Positions 43,952 to 55,732 of a DNA stretch of 64,000 nt are shown in pieces. Source of the stretch: Neopestalotiopsis rosae (Eukaryota; Ascomycota; Sordariomycetes; Amphisphaeriales; Sporocadaceae); contig JALGAS010000004.1 in the NCBI GenBank assembly GCA_023078685.1, forward strand, positions 3,100,001-3,164,000, written 5' to 3'. Each line of letters begins with the position of its first letter. The stretch's first letter is position 1. The notes beneath the pieces were generated by a model, which was given only the letters and a program-made list of their open reading frames with translations, made no database searches and was not told where the DNA came from. Both the position numbers and the translations under genes were made by a program.

Positions 43952-45868
43952 CTATTGTCGCATTACGATAAACGAATGGGTGTACAACATTTCAAGAGTC
44001 GGAAGTATAACGTCTTCTTTCATTTCCAAGAATCCGTACATCGTAAAGAAACATTCTTGCTCCGGCCTCCAGGCCCAAGAAGATAGACGTTCTTTGCAGA
44101 CGCGGACTCCTAGTGACGCAACTAGGCTCATATCTTCATCATCGAGAGACTGAAACTTGTCGGACTGGCCTTCATCCTGCACCAGGTGGATCACAAGATC
44201 TTCCGGGTTGAAGAACAAAATGAAAGCTGATAGTTGATCCGGGAGTTCTGCTTCAGACAAGAAGCGCACCGGACCCACTATATGGTAGTAATGATTAATC
44301 TGGCGAAGAATTATACCGTTATGTCTCGTTGTGCGCACCAGCCAGTCGTCCACAGCTACATGAGCATGAGCGATCGCAGAGGGCCTCCCTGACGGCCCGA
44401 CGATACGACAGTAATCAACCCCACCTATCTGAGCTCGAATAATCTCCAAGGAGGAGTGAGAGGTGAGTTGAAACCCTCCAGCAGCGTAATGAATCGAATC
44501 GGGAAGCTCGGAAATGCTTGTCTCATCTAGCGCCTCCGTGCAATCAGCGAATCCCAATCTGTGTGAGATAAGACCAGAAACTCGAGGGTCATCGCGGCGT
44601 ATACCGAGTCTGCCCACGAATTGAAGTAGTTCTCTCCTGCTGCCAAATTGCGCCATGGTGTCCATGGCCAGCTCATAAGTCGGCTTGGTGTAGTCGGGTT
44701 TTATCTCATTCCAGTCGTGGAGTCGTAGTGTCCCGTAAATGATGTCTCGGGGGTCTTGACAGTGGCGAGGCTCACAGAGCTCTGTGACACCCTCTTGATA
44801 CATTTGCATTCTTCCCCGCGGTTGAGGGCGGATGCTATTGAGCAAGATATCCTCAAATACATTTCCCAGGCCGGAGCCTCCTTGGTCGAGAAAATATTCT
44901 GGATCCCTCCAAGGCGCTTGCTCCAAGTACTCTCGTGGGAGCTTCTGCTTGAATAGATTATGGAAGAGAAGTTTGGATTGCCTCCACCAGAAGAGCAATG
45001 ATGTCAGAGACAGCTCATCAAACCCGCAAATGATCCGAATGTCGCGAGCTAGGTATAGTTCCTGCAAAATCCATATTCTCCAGAAATAGCTCCTTTGTGG
45101 GAGTTCATCACACGCTTTCATGAATCTGAGTGCATCCTCGTCAGAGATGCGCGAGAACCACAGAGCACATAACCCTATACAGCGATCCTCAGGCGAGAGG
45201 ACCATTTCCGCTTCGTCCTCTTCGGAGCCTTCAGAAGCAAAGTCATTCTGTTGAGAATGTTTACCTGCAAAATCTTCTTCTGCGGAGTGTTCTCCTGTAG
45301 GAACTTCCTGTTCAGAATCTTCCTGTTCAGAATCTTCACCTTCGTCACGAATCAGGACAGGCAACAGCGACGCCCCACCTGCTTCAAGCACAATCTCAAA
45401 GCTGATGAGAGCCTCAAGAAGAAACTCGCTGGACTTGTCATGCATGCCGACACACGCCAAGACGCACTCGGCGTTTTCGAATATGTCGCCCATCAGGGCA
45501 ACCTGGCTGCTCTTCTCGACATTGTCTCCTTGGTTAATGCATATCGCGTCGACCCAAAAGTAGGCCGAGCTTTCAGGCTTGAAGCAAAAGGCCTGGCGCA
45601 GGACGTCGGCGCAGTTCTGGCGCACGTTGAGCGTGCCGGGACAGCCCCGGATGGAAATGGGTACCGTGGTTGTGGCCTCGCCCCACGTATAAGAAACAGC
45701 TTGGTACTTTGGCACTTGCGTGAGAGCCCAACTGGAGATGCCAATCTCGATCTCACCGCCGTCTCTATTGGCGTAATGGATCTCGATCAGCCGTATATAT
45801 GTTGCGGCATCTGGTAGGGCATCGTACGTGAACCGCCCGTTCGTCTTCTCCCCATTTGAAGATGCCAT
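43952..45868 (-). CDS. HET-domain protein with acidic repeat insertion
   Basis: Single-exon gene of 638 residues. HET motifs are YQAVSYTWGE (55-64), FWVDAICINQGDNVEKSSQ (104-122) followed by VALMGDIFENAECVLACVG, and YFWRIWILQELYLARDIRII (261-280). CQDPRDIIYGTLRL follows, as in related HET proteins. Between the second and third HET motifs lies an insertion at residues 175-221, rich in Glu, Asp, Ser and Gln with imperfect repeats (EDSEQEDSEQE, SEEDEAE). It is not part of the normal domain. The C-terminus is divergent from the neighbour at 41818-43656, so this is not a recent tandem copy. A TCACGTGA element lies 171-178 bp upstream of the ATG. Confidence 0.9.
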   Translation of the reverse strand: MASSNGEKTNGRFTYDALPDAATYIRLIEIHYANRDGGEIEIGISSWALTQVPKYQAVSYTWGEATTTVPISIRGCPGTLNVRQNCADVLRQAFCFKPESSAYFWVDAICINQGDNVEKSSQVALMGDIFENAECVLACVGMHDKSSEFLLEALISFEIVLEAGGASLLPVLIRDEGEDSEQEDSEQEVPTGEHSAEEDFAGKHSQQNDFASEGSEEDEAEMVLSPEDRCIGLCALWFSRISDEDALRFMKACDELPQRSYFWRIWILQELYLARDIRIICGFDELSLTSLLFWWRQSKLLFHNLFKQKLPREYLEQAPWRDPEYFLDQGGSGLGNVFEDILLNSIRPQPRGRMQMYQEGVTELCEPRHCQDPRDIIYGTLRLHDWNEIKPDYTKPTYELAMDTMAQFGSRRELLQFVGRLGIRRDDPRVSGLISHRLGFADCTEALDETSISELPDSIHYAAGGFQLTSHSSLEIIRAQIGGVDYCRIVGPSGRPSAIAHAHVAVDDWLVRTTRHNGIILRQINHYYHIVGPVRFLSEAELPDQLSAFILFFNPEDLVIHLVQDEGQSDKFQSLDDEDMSLVASLGVRVCKERLSSWAWRPEQECFFTMYGFLEMKEDVILPTLEMLYTHSFIVMRQ

Positions 45869-46038
45869 AACAGAAGCCGCGAACCAAGCGAGACGTACAG
45901 AACAGCGAGAGTTCGAAGACTACAGCCTACTAGATATTCGAGTGAGATAGTTACGAGAGAGAAGAGGACTTTTCAGGCGTTGATGGGGGATGTCTGAAGG
46001 ATTTCTGCCCCGTTCCGGCAGCGGCGCAGCAATCCTGG

Positions 46039-46046
46039 TCACGTGA
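46039..46046. promoter_or_regulatory. TCACGTGA element upstream of HET gene
   Basis: Perfect E-box palindrome in the context GGTCACGTGATGATC, 171-178 bp upstream of the ATG at 45868. It shares TCACGTGATGA with the site at 13077. Confidence 0.45.
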
Positions 46047-49000
46047 TGATCTATAATGTTTACAATGTTGCGATATGACATGAGATACTTGTGTACTAAA
46101 GAAGATGCATCCTGCACAAAATCGGGGATCATGGCGGTGCATATTCTGGCAACTTAATCTGGCTTCTCATGGTCGGAGCGAATATCGGGCCTCATCAACC
46201 TGCTTTGATCTTGTCCTCACAAAAAGGTACGAGTTTGACGACCAGAGAAAGGACGCAAAATACGTGTTTTGACGTTGAAAAAGGAGGATGATGACCATTC
46301 AGGAATCGGTCAAGAATCTCGACGACTGGTCGTGTTGCGTTGATTGAGACTTGGGGTTCGATGTTGCAAGACACGCGACAAATCAATATGAGGACTCATG
46401 AGTTTGCAATTTCTCCTGGCTGTAAACAGATTAACGATGGTGCTCAGAAGCTTTCTTCATTTACGTCTAGTGGATGATCTCAGTAAGCATCAATGGACCC
46501 CGTGCCTGTGGAAAGGCGCTAGCGCCATTTGCCCCTGAAGTGCTGGGAAATGTTCCAGAATGTCTCATTACAGGAGTCTGTACAGAGCACAGGGGGTCAT
46601 GAGCCACTGTGCTAGGTAAGGCCGCCTCACTGAGGCGCCACAGCTCTTATATCTGACCATCCTTGCAAACAAATCGCATTTTGAGAGCCCATGGTATTCA
46701 TGATGAGCCTAACCTAGGTCCGTCATTCCGCCCATGGCAAAAGGCCGCTCTTGACCATATTCCCGGGTTCCGAGCCCGGCTATTTTCAGGTTCAAAGATG
46801 GCGCCGAATCGAGAAGTGTACTACCCAGCGTGGTAATGAATCTGGCCCAGACTCCTATGTGGTAGTCTGTTGCATGGTGTTCGCGACTGTCAGGAGATGT
46901 GTGTGTGCATTCTGCCAAGCCTATGTGCTTGGGAGCGGCTGCATTTGAGTCCGTCTCGATTCCAACATATGGTCAGTGACCAGAACAACATCATTGCCCC
47001 GAGACTATTGGTGCCGGCATTGGACCGTGAATGTTGGCGATAGTACTTTGTTTGGTGGTGTTCATTTCGTTTGCGATTTTGCTCCTTCCCACTAATCTGT
47101 GTCCAATCAGGAACAGGATTTGACTATTTTTAGGTACGTACCTAAGCTAATACAATCCCCAAGTGCATGTGTCCGTAGCGGGTCCAGATTCCATCAGTGC
47201 AGACGGGCTCCGCGTGGTCTATAGCCGGGGACCATGCAAGAGGATCAACTCACGGCATTCTCTGGCTGATGTGCAGGTAGTCATGCGAGAAATGGAAGAG
47301 CTTGTAATCGCGATTTCCAGGCTCGTAGAGGCTGGCGTTAAGACGAAACAGGTCTCCGGACTACCGTGGTGGATCGCCCGGCGCGTACGCAGTGTGTGTG
47401 AACGAGCAAAACATTTCTAGAAGTCCAAAGTCTGGACCTCCAATTCTTTGATAAGTTTACCTGGTGAGAGAGGCTCCTGTAGTAATCGTATAATACCGTG
47501 ATGCAAGCAAAATTCCTTGCGGGTAGCAAAATCAGCGTCGTGTTGAAGGCCAGAGCGCGGAAAACGTCAATCAATCGAGGCAATGATCATCAAGTCAGTG
47601 TACTCCAAATACTTATGATAATGAACATCTTATCATTATCGTGCCAGATGCGGATCGTCCAGAAGCAAGTAGGCCAAGATGATCGCGGGAGCTAAAGCGT
47701 GTTTTGAATGGTGAGGTCTCGCGTGGGATCTGGTGATGCGCCCCGCTCCGGATAGCGGTCGTCAGACGCCCCCCTGAAATCCGCAGCATTTCGAACCATT
47801 CGTCGTATGAACACTATTCGAGGATGTTGCAGAATACTCGAGAGATATAGACAGCAGAAAGACGAGAACGGAATAGTGCTCTGCGTGTGTTGTCCAAATC
47901 GTCGCAGCCCAATATTAGTCTCTACCTGATCCGGCTGAACTTGGCGCCTTAACGCGTAAAGCAGCGGTGATGGAGACCCCTTACGTGTCACAGCAGTAGT
48001 ATCGTGGATGTCTTCTTTTCGGTCGGATCAAATAAGTCGGTCTATCACAGTAGAGTGAATGGGAACAGAAGGCCGAGATTCTGCGCAAGCAGCTGACCAT
48101 CACCGGTCCCGGGCAATCTGTTCTGTTGCTGCAGGCTTGTGAGGCCTCTCGGGGCATTCGGAGAGCTGATCTCACTCACCACCTGCGACACTGGTCGGAG
48201 TCGGCAATACAAAGTTATTAAGATCAGACTTGATCTGTCGGTTATACAACATTCTGGCATGCGCGTGCTGCTGTAGGTACTGACGCTTCTCAGATATAAA
48301 AGGAGTAGAGACGTTCCTTTGCGTGAAGGCTTCTGGACCTAGGATTGTGCGGAGCACGATTGGGTTTGAGCATCCAAATCCCGAAACAGCTATACGCATC
48401 AAAAGTAATAATGACAATGCGAAACAGAGCATTTTGAAATGAACGAGATACTGTAGACATCGTTATTCCAGAGGCACGAGAGATATTCATAGCAAAATCT
48501 CATCCCTCACACAGTTTGCAGAGGGGTATTGCTGCTCAGATGGTGGGCGCATGTGGAGTATGTAGTGCGCGACGCAAAAGTTCTGGCGCGACGAGATTGG
48601 GAGACAAATGCACGCTGAACAACATTTCTGCTACACTAGACCTCAAAATGAGGTTGAAATCAAAGACTGACTGGAACTCTCCAGTTCTTGAATCGAATGA
48701 TTGCCAGTTATCTTTATGAAGTTTTGTGCTGGAGCTGTTCATTGAGAAGACGGGTGCTGGTGCAGTCGCGACACAAAACCAAAACAAGTCGCGTCAATGA
48801 CGATGCACCGTTTTCCCTCCACCAGAGACAGAGCAGACCGAAAAAAAGAAAAACAAAAAGACAGAATTGAATGCTGATTCTGTCGGCTTACTCAAACTGT
48901 CTTTACTTTTTCAAATTATCAGTGTTGGGGGGTGTGGGAGGAAGATTGTTCGAAATGTGCGGATAGCTTCAAGTCGAGATGCGAGGAGGTATTGCGATGG

Positions 49001-50250
49001 TGGTGCATTGATATTACTGATTATGGAAACTATGCGGGGAATTTCAGGAGATGTGTTTAAATTAAAAAGATGGCCAAGAATTGGGACAACAAAATGATAT
49101 CAGTAAATGCACAATTAATGGGGTTGAGGGATGACCATGTCGAATGCGACAAACTTGTCGGTCGGGCAAGATGCAAAAAAGGTGCACGGGAAAAGGTGGC
49201 GATGAATTCAATATGGAGACGTTTTGGGAGTGGATGTTGATACGGCTCATGCGGCGGCGCGCGTAATCAGCTCTCCTCGAGACGCCGGGTCCAAGCGCAG
49301 TCAGCAAATAGGAAAATGACTCGAACCAACTGCCTTTCCGGAGGCAAAGGGAAGAAGAGGGAGAAGACGGGAACGAGAAATGGGGAGGTGATCCGGGGGA
49401 TGATCGAGGTGTTTGGTGAGAGAGGGAGCAGAGAGGCAGAGGAGGCCCGGAGCTGGAGGCAGAGAAGCGGCGGATGGGCAACGTTGAGGATCAATAGTAA
49501 CTGCCTCCTCGTGCTGCTCTCACGCTCTCACGCTCTCTCACCTCTCACTCCGGCTTCCCGTCCGTCCGTCTTGTCTGTCTTTTCCTGTCGTGTCTGTCTG
49601 CCAACTCAAAAATCAATGCCACCATGAGCTTAAAATTCGAGAGCTTCGACCAATGAGAAAAATCGAGGCTGGATCCACTAGTGGTGTAATGCGTATTTTG
49701 TGCCAGACCTGACGGTAAAATCAAAACGAGATCTGGAGATGTCGAGAAGGAAGGCTCATCAGGGTCTCTTGGCGGGCTGGCGGCCAGCCTATTGTTAGCA
49801 GAAAGTCGGGTCGGTCAGCCTGGGGCTTGATACAGAATTCGACCATTTCCAAAGAATTTGGGGGGAATGAGACGAAAAATAATGAGCTCTTCTGGCAGTT
49901 GTGCAAGGTCGGACAAATGAGAGAGCTAAACCGGAAGAGGTCGTACCCGTGGGCGTCTCAAAGGGCGATTGACCATTCAGGTGTTGTACATTTCGTTCCC
50001 GTCCTTCTCTTCCTGCCTCTTTACTCCTGGCGTAGAATGAAAAAAGGGCGGATGGGGTAGAAGAAATTCTTATGGTGGTCATAAATTCGCGGGCCAGCAC
50101 GTTCACTCGTCTGGTTTTTAGTGTGGACGACCCCTGCAACTCTGAGGAAGGTCGAGCCACTGGGGGCACGCGCACCCTCCCGGTTTTGGCACAATCAGTA
50201 ACTTTAGGTCCCGCCAAATCAGTCACGGCTGCTAGGTCCCCCCGCTTCAG

Positions 50251-50258
50251 TATATAAA
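50251..50258 (+). promoter_or_regulatory. TATA box of histone H1
   Basis: TATATAAA about 205 bp upstream of the H1 ATG, followed by a CT-rich leader (50265-50400) typical of strongly expressed fungal genes. Confidence 0.6.
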
Positions 50259-50461
50259 CACTTGACCACTCTTCCCTCGCGTCCCGACCGAGACCCTTTC
50301 GCTTCTGATTTCTCTCCATCCGCACATTTTCGCAGCTCGACGACACGTCTCAAATCGCTTTCAAAAGACTACTCATCTGTCTCTCAATCGAATCCAATAT
50401 TATTCAGCATTTATAAACCAGCAATCGCGTTTTTTCGCTTTAAAATCACATAACCGTCGCA

Positions 50462-51484
50462 ATGGCTCCCAAGAAGGACAGCACCACCGCCACCGCTCCC
50501 AAGACCAAGAGCAACCATGCCTCTTACCAGGTATGTTTTCTTGTGCCTGATTATTCTCGGGCTGGATAGAAAAGACCACATGTGCTAACTTTAATAAACA
50601 GGATATGATCACCTATGGTATTACTACTGTAACTCTCCCCCTTTCCGCCTTGCTGGCGTGCCGTGAGATGGTGCCGCCTTGGTGGCTGGGCAGCATGATG
50701 CACCCTTCATGATGTCAAGCCATTACCACCACCATCACAGGCCTTTCTGCTTTCAAATAAACATTTACTGACACATCTTTCCATCATACAGCTTAAGGAG
50801 CGTAACGGTTCCAGGTTAGTTGCCTTCCACATTCATTGTTGTGCATCGCATCACTTCTACCCCGCGATCGCAAGTCTGACATTCTGAATGCATCGCTAAT
50901 CATCCCACAGCCGTCAAGCCCTGAAGAAGTTTGTCAAGGCCAACAACACTCTTAATGTCACCGACACCATGTTCGACTCCCTCTTCAACAAGGCTTTGAA
51001 GTCGGGTGTTGCCAAGGGTGTTTTCGAGCAGCCCAAGGGTACGTTACCGTCGCGCCTTCTATGCGTGTTACGTCTCATGATATACTAACTCAACATAGGT
51101 CCCTCTGGTCCCGTGAAGCTGTCCAAGAAGTCCAAGGAGGCCAAGCCTGCCGCTAAGGACGGTGAGAAGGCCATCAAGAAGGCCGCTCCCAAGAAGGAGG
51201 GCGCCGCCAAGAAGGCTGCCCCCAAGAAGACTGCCGCAAAGAAGGAGGGTGAGGAGAAGAAGCCTGCTGCTAAGAAGGCTGCCGCTCCCAAGAAGGCCGC
51301 TGCTCCTAAGAAGGCTGCTGCCAAGAAGGACGAGAAGCCCGCTGCATCCAAGACCAAGACCGGCCGTGTTGCCAAGACCACCAAGGCTCCTGCCACCAAG
51401 AAGGCTCCCGCGAAGAAGGCTGCTGCCCCCAAGAAGGCAGCAGCACCAAAGAAGGAGGCTGCCAAGGCCGAGGCCTCCGCATAA
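50462..51484 (+). CDS. Histone H1 (linker histone)
   Basis: Five exons, 50462-50530, 50602-50628 (27 nt), 50792-50814 (23 nt), 50911-51038 and 51099-51484, encode 210 residues. The very short exons 2 and 3 are supported because the join DMITYGITTLKERNGSSRQALKKFV aligns position by position with the linker-histone winged-helix (H15) domain; two larger frames would otherwise be split. The globular domain (about residues 20-92) is followed by a Lys/Ala/Pro-rich tail with repeated AAPKKAA and PAAKKA units, which binds linker DNA. The N-terminus MAPKKDSTTATAPK is typical. It acts in nuclear chromatin compaction; ascomycetes usually carry one copy. The first introns of 71, 163 and 96 nt are longer than most in this window. 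Confidence 0.95.
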
Positions 51485-53722
51485 GTTGTTTCCTGATTTG
51501 TTTTCACAGTGCTTTCTTCGCGATGTCTGTCTGGATTGGCGGTTTGCTGGCGTTCAGGGTAAGGGTACAAAGATGGTTATATGTGTGTAGCTCTACCAAT
51601 GAGCTTCTCGGGTCATACTTCCGCGTGTTTTATGGAAATGTCGGGCAAGGATCAAGGAGCTGTTCTCAGATGGGGAAGACCATCGGGAATTACACAGCTG
51701 GAGAGAAACCAGTTGAACACGCTTCGATCTTCCTCACGTGCTCGGGGAATGCGCTGCAACCATCACTAGCTGGTGGATGGGGCTCAGTCAAGCAACCGGG
51801 TGCTGTACATGTTGAGGGTCCAGAGATGCGTCTGGATTGCCCGGACGTGGCTGAGATTCATTGATGACTTGACGAGATAATTCTCTGTAATTATACCAAT
51901 GGAAAGGTTTCGAAATGTTCTTAAAAACATCAGTTCTTCATGCTGCTCCGGTGACTGAATTCTACGTGTCCATAGAGCAATGCCTGAGTGTGGGTGATGT
52001 GGCATTACGAACAGAGCGACGCGTTTGACACCCTTATGTTTACATTTGTCCCAAATCGGTAATATAGGTAGGTCCATAATTAGGCGTTCAGCCACTATCG
52101 TTGTTGATAAGGGGCATCACGTGATAGCCCATCCCATGTCCAGGGCCGAAATCATGTGTCTGCGAAAGAGACGGTAACCTCAACTATGGGTAAGTCTTGG
52201 GTTTCAAGCATTGTTTTCTATTCAGAGTGGTTAATGCAGGTTCACTTGATATAGAATTCGTCGGCAAAGGTTGTTCAACTTCCAATGAGTTGTGTCGTTT
52301 CCTGGGATCGGCTTTAGCCAATCATGCCGCCCCATCGATGCCCGCTGCCCTGCTTAAAGCTTACTTTCTATTGCAGTTGCTGCAATGGTTGGACAATGCA
52401 AGTGTTTCATCTTTAACTATCAATCAGAGGCTCTTTCATACATAATGATAGAGTCAGTCAAGAATTTCAAATAATGGTTATCCTGAACACATAAAATGTG
52501 AACTACTTCTCGCATGGTAACGTGGTGTCTTCGTGAGGATTCGGTAATGAAGAAGCCCCCGACCTTGCAGTAGGTAAGGGACGGGGAATTTGAGCTAATG
52601 CACTGACTGCAAGGATGAGTATAGGTGGCTGGCACCAGCTGGCAGTATGGCTATATTGAGTTTTAACTGTCACATCTATTGTCTGCACCATGCATGTTGG
52701 CATGAGAAATCTCGCATACGGGCCACAGAGTATTCAGAGGTTTGAGACCTGGGTTAAGGCCATACGGCCCATTCCAATGATATTCGTCATGGTGATTATT
52801 TGGCAAATCGAATGTCAATACGTACATTCTGACTTGTCCGTATAACTGGCAATGCGATTCAGCTAGATAAAGATCAATGAAATTGAAAGGTCTGGCTCAG
52901 CCAAGACGTTGTTTCGATAATGCCGCGTTGAAGACGTCCATAATTGGGATCGTCATGCAGCAAATGTGAGGCAACATCTAGAGCTTCAAAGGAGGCGCAG
53001 AATTAAGGTAACCTGCCTACCTACTTTCAGCGGGTATGTGCACGCTAGTAAATTCATGGGACAGGTTGAGCAAATGCATGATGCTGGCTGTAGTTCAAGC
53101 TTATTGACGCAACTTGTTGCACATGTGCGCCAACTCAACGACACCAATTGGAAGCTCAAGCTTGTAATCAATCGACGCTCATCTAGACCTCCACGTATGC
53201 AAGGCATAGGTACATGATGGGACATGTAATTATATAACTCAGGTATGCGTACGACGTGACCAACGTGCCATTCAGGGTGCGAGTATGGGCATCTTGGCCA
53301 CATAATTGACATCAATAGTGTGCCTGTCTGTCGCATCGGGCTCTTTCGCTTGGTTTCGATCCGACATGGCCGAACAAAGACGAAGGCATCCATTCATCAA
53401 TTTTACCCTCATTTGAGCCGCAGCCAAGTATTTCGTAAGTGTCCGGGTCTTCCGACAGTAAACGTCCGCAACCCGCGCCGCTGGAAACTTATCGTAGAGT
53501 ACCTACCTACCACTACCTACCTGAACCCCCCAGGGAGTACGCGCGGGGGGGCTCAGATCCCGGCATGTCAATCCCCCCAAAAACTTGAGCCAGGCACACC
53601 ACTCATCTTGCTGCAATGGTTTACTTGGGTAGATATCTAGTCGCTGCAATTCAACTGGCAGAATAGGATAACGGTCATTTCTTCTTTTCCTCCTCCTGCA
53701 ACCCCCCTACCCCCCGTTCACC
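51485..53722. other. Intergenic region between H1 and the proline-rich protein gene
   Basis: About 2.2 kb with the H1 3' region and then no recognisable gene. It contains an orphan ATCACGTGAT palindrome (52116-52125) and runs of CTACCTACC near 53500-53525. Confidence 0.45.
52116..52125. promoter_or_regulatory. Orphan ATCACGTGAT palindrome
   Basis: Same core as the elements upstream of the HET/NACHT genes, but no HET gene follows within 1.5 kb. It therefore shows that the motif is not exclusive to them. Confidence 0.3.
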
Positions 53723-55732
53723 ATGCCTGCCGCCGACTCGGGCTTCGGTTCAAACAATCCCTTTCGTCGAAATACAACTGCCAGCTCTGAAGGACCAGAC
53801 CCCTCATCAGCCCCGAGCGGGTCCGCTGCTGCCCCGAGCTCAAGCTTCCTCGCTGCAGTAGCAGCATCGTCGCCCGCGAGCTCTGCCCCGCGACAGCCAC
53901 CTCCGCTGACAACGTTCAAGAGTGCTGCAAGCCCAGTGACCCAAGACGGCGATGTCGACGCAGCAAGGGCCGACCAGGATACCGTGCTGCAGCCAAAGCC
54001 CAAGAAGATTGTGAAGAGGGTACGGGTACAATCTCCGCCGCCCTCGTCACCCGAAGATGCCGTACCTGCCAGACGCTACCCGCCCATTGACGACGATGAC
54101 GACAGCGACGACACAGACTCTGATTCCTCACTCGATGGCGGAGAGCGGGCCGACCCCTTCGGAAACAACGAAACAGCCGGATTGAATAGAAACGCAGTGC
54201 ACAACGAGCCAACTCCAGTTCGCCCGCCAGCGAATCCTTTCTCAAAGACGCTGCAGGACCTTGAGCAACATGCTCCTGGACAGGATAATGGGGCAGCTGG
54301 TAGTGGGAAAGGCTCGTTGGATGTAGATTCATTCAAAAGACTCCTGCTCACAGGCCAAACCACCGCTCCTGGCGCAGCTGGGCAGGCGCAAGGGGTTGCT
54401 GGGTCGTCTATGGGATTGCAACAAACCACAATCAATGATGGCGCCAGCATCACCGATACCAGTTCCGCTTCCCGACAGTCAATATATGATGCCGTACAAG
54501 AGACACCGAGGACATCACACGAAATATCAGAGCCAGAGGAATCCAAAGTTTCTGCAGCTTCACCTCTAGCAACGGCACAACAGCCTTCTGGGCGAAAACC
54601 ACCACCCCCTCCCAGTTCACGACATGGAAAACTTATCAAGATGGAATTGGGAGCTGAGAACAAGGCAAAGAAGACACCAAACTCTGCGATGTCAATCAAT
54701 ACAGATGCGGCGAATGCAACCCCGAACCGAAAGTCGAGTACACACTCGCTTCCGCAATCATCACCTGGTAGTTCGGACGTGAATAAGCCTTTACCGCCTC
54801 CGCCACTACGGTCGCCTGGAGAGGAAGATGTGGTCTCGCCATTCGACAGAGAAGCCGCCGGCAAAGTTCCGGAATCACTATCAGCCATTGCAACAAGCCC
54901 TCAAGCACCAACACCGCTTGCTGAACCATCCCGCGCCCGCTCAACATCGCAGAGTAGTACTCTCACTACGTCAAGTTCACACCGGAAACCTGCCGCGCCT
55001 CCACCAAGGCGGCCGGGCCACAGCAGGACAGACAGCAGACCCGCCTCTATACTCTCGGACAAGGCCGATGAAGATCCGCCTCGCAGTTCCCTCGAATCGA
55101 ACCGGTCTCGAGCCGACAGCATTCGCGTGAATATCAACTCAGCTCCAGCACCGCCGCCTCCCCGGCGGCCCAATCATGCTCGACAAGGGAGTTCGCTAGC
55201 AAGTCCAACACAGTCAACATTTAGCCAAGCGAATATCCCTGGGACAAGCGATGAAAGCAGATCACCCGGAGTACTGGGATTCAGTCCAATGGAACGTCAG
55301 ATGGGGTCCATGCCCACTGTGACACACAGTAAGGACGGGCAGCCCAAACTGTCACCTCCACCTCCGCCACCAGCCCGCCACGCCAGTTTAAGGAGACCAT
55401 CCAGTGCGCATAGCACAGATGCCAGCCCGCTTCGAAAAGTTAGCAGGGAAAAGGACGGAGTAGCTGTGCCACCGCCTCCACCACCGAGAGCAAGGGGAGC
55501 CAGCAGAGCCAGCATGAATTTGGTTGAGTCTCAAAACTCTTCTAGTCGATTGAGGACGGGAAGCGAGGCAACGAGGTTGGACGAAGAGCCGGTCTCTGCA
55601 CAAGATACCCAAATTACCCCGAATGCGGAAGACCCTGGCGCGATTTCTGGCGCGGGCGACGATATCATGGAGCAGCTCCGGGCACTTCAGCAAGAAGTCG
55701 AAGCGGCAAGAAAAGCTTCGGGTAGCAGCTGA
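53723..55732 (+). CDS. Proline-rich disordered protein, possible actin-patch adaptor (Aim3-like)
   Basis: Single-exon frame of 669 residues, largely low complexity: many PPP runs (KPPPPPSSR, PPPPPRRPNH, SPPPPPPARH), a DDDDDSDDTDSDSS acidic tract and Ser/Thr-rich linkers. Short conserved islands are SGFGSNNPFRR at the N-terminus, ANPFSKTLQDLE, SLDVDSFKRLLLTG, and a C-terminal coil GDDIMEQLRALQQEVEAARK. Repeated PxxP with flanking Arg are SH3-ligand types, as in fungal adaptors that bind Rvs167 or actin-patch SH3 proteins; yeast Aim3 is the nearest analogue I can name. Membership is inference; what is certain is a long, continuous, non-membrane, non-enzymatic protein. The ATG at 53723 follows TTCACC and a CT-rich leader. 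Confidence 0.7.
   Translation: MPAADSGFGSNNPFRRNTTASSEGPDPSSAPSGSAAAPSSSFLAAVAASSPASSAPRQPPPLTTFKSAASPVTQDGDVDAARADQDTVLQPKPKKIVKRVRVQSPPPSSPEDAVPARRYPPIDDDDDSDDTDSDSSLDGGERADPFGNNETAGLNRNAVHNEPTPVRPPANPFSKTLQDLEQHAPGQDNGAAGSGKGSLDVDSFKRLLLTGQTTAPGAAGQAQGVAGSSMGLQQTTINDGASITDTSSASRQSIYDAVQETPRTSHEISEPEESKVSAASPLATAQQPSGRKPPPPPSSRHGKLIKMELGAENKAKKTPNSAMSINTDAANATPNRKSSTHSLPQSSPGSSDVNKPLPPPPLRSPGEEDVVSPFDREAAGKVPESLSAIATSPQAPTPLAEPSRARSTSQSSTLTTSSSHRKPAAPPPRRPGHSRTDSRPASILSDKADEDPPRSSLESNRSRADSIRVNINSAPAPPPPRRPNHARQGSSLASPTQSTFSQANIPGTSDESRSPGVLGFSPMERQMGSMPTVTHSKDGQPKLSPPPPPPARHASLRRPSSAHSTDASPLRKVSREKDGVAVPPPPPPRARGASRASMNLVESQNSSSRLRTGSEATRLDEEPVSAQDTQITPNAEDPGAISGAGDDIMEQLRALQQEVEAARKASGSS

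Larger units (their letters stand above)
45869..50461. other. 4.6-kb region without recognisable genes
   Basis: Several short frames occur (for example plus strand 47163-47420), none with family character or intron support. The last kilobase becomes pyrimidine-rich, as is usual for promoters of highly expressed fungal genes, and leads into histone H1. No transposon ends were recognised. Confidence 0.45.

Noticed and set aside
46751..46800. Possible tRNA T-arm (GGGTTCCGAGCCC)
   Set aside because: No acceptor stem, A-box or anticodon arm could be fitted around it.
47163..47420. 85-residue plus-strand frame
   Set aside because: The second half looks helical, but there is no family, intron or promoter support.
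53500..53525. CTACCTACC repeats
   Set aside because: Short simple repeats common in fungal intergenic DNA; too few units and wrong place for a telomere.
54076..54888. 270-residue minus-strand frame opposite the proline-rich gene
   Set aside because: Gly/Ser/Cys-rich antisense of proline-rich codons; no independent evidence.
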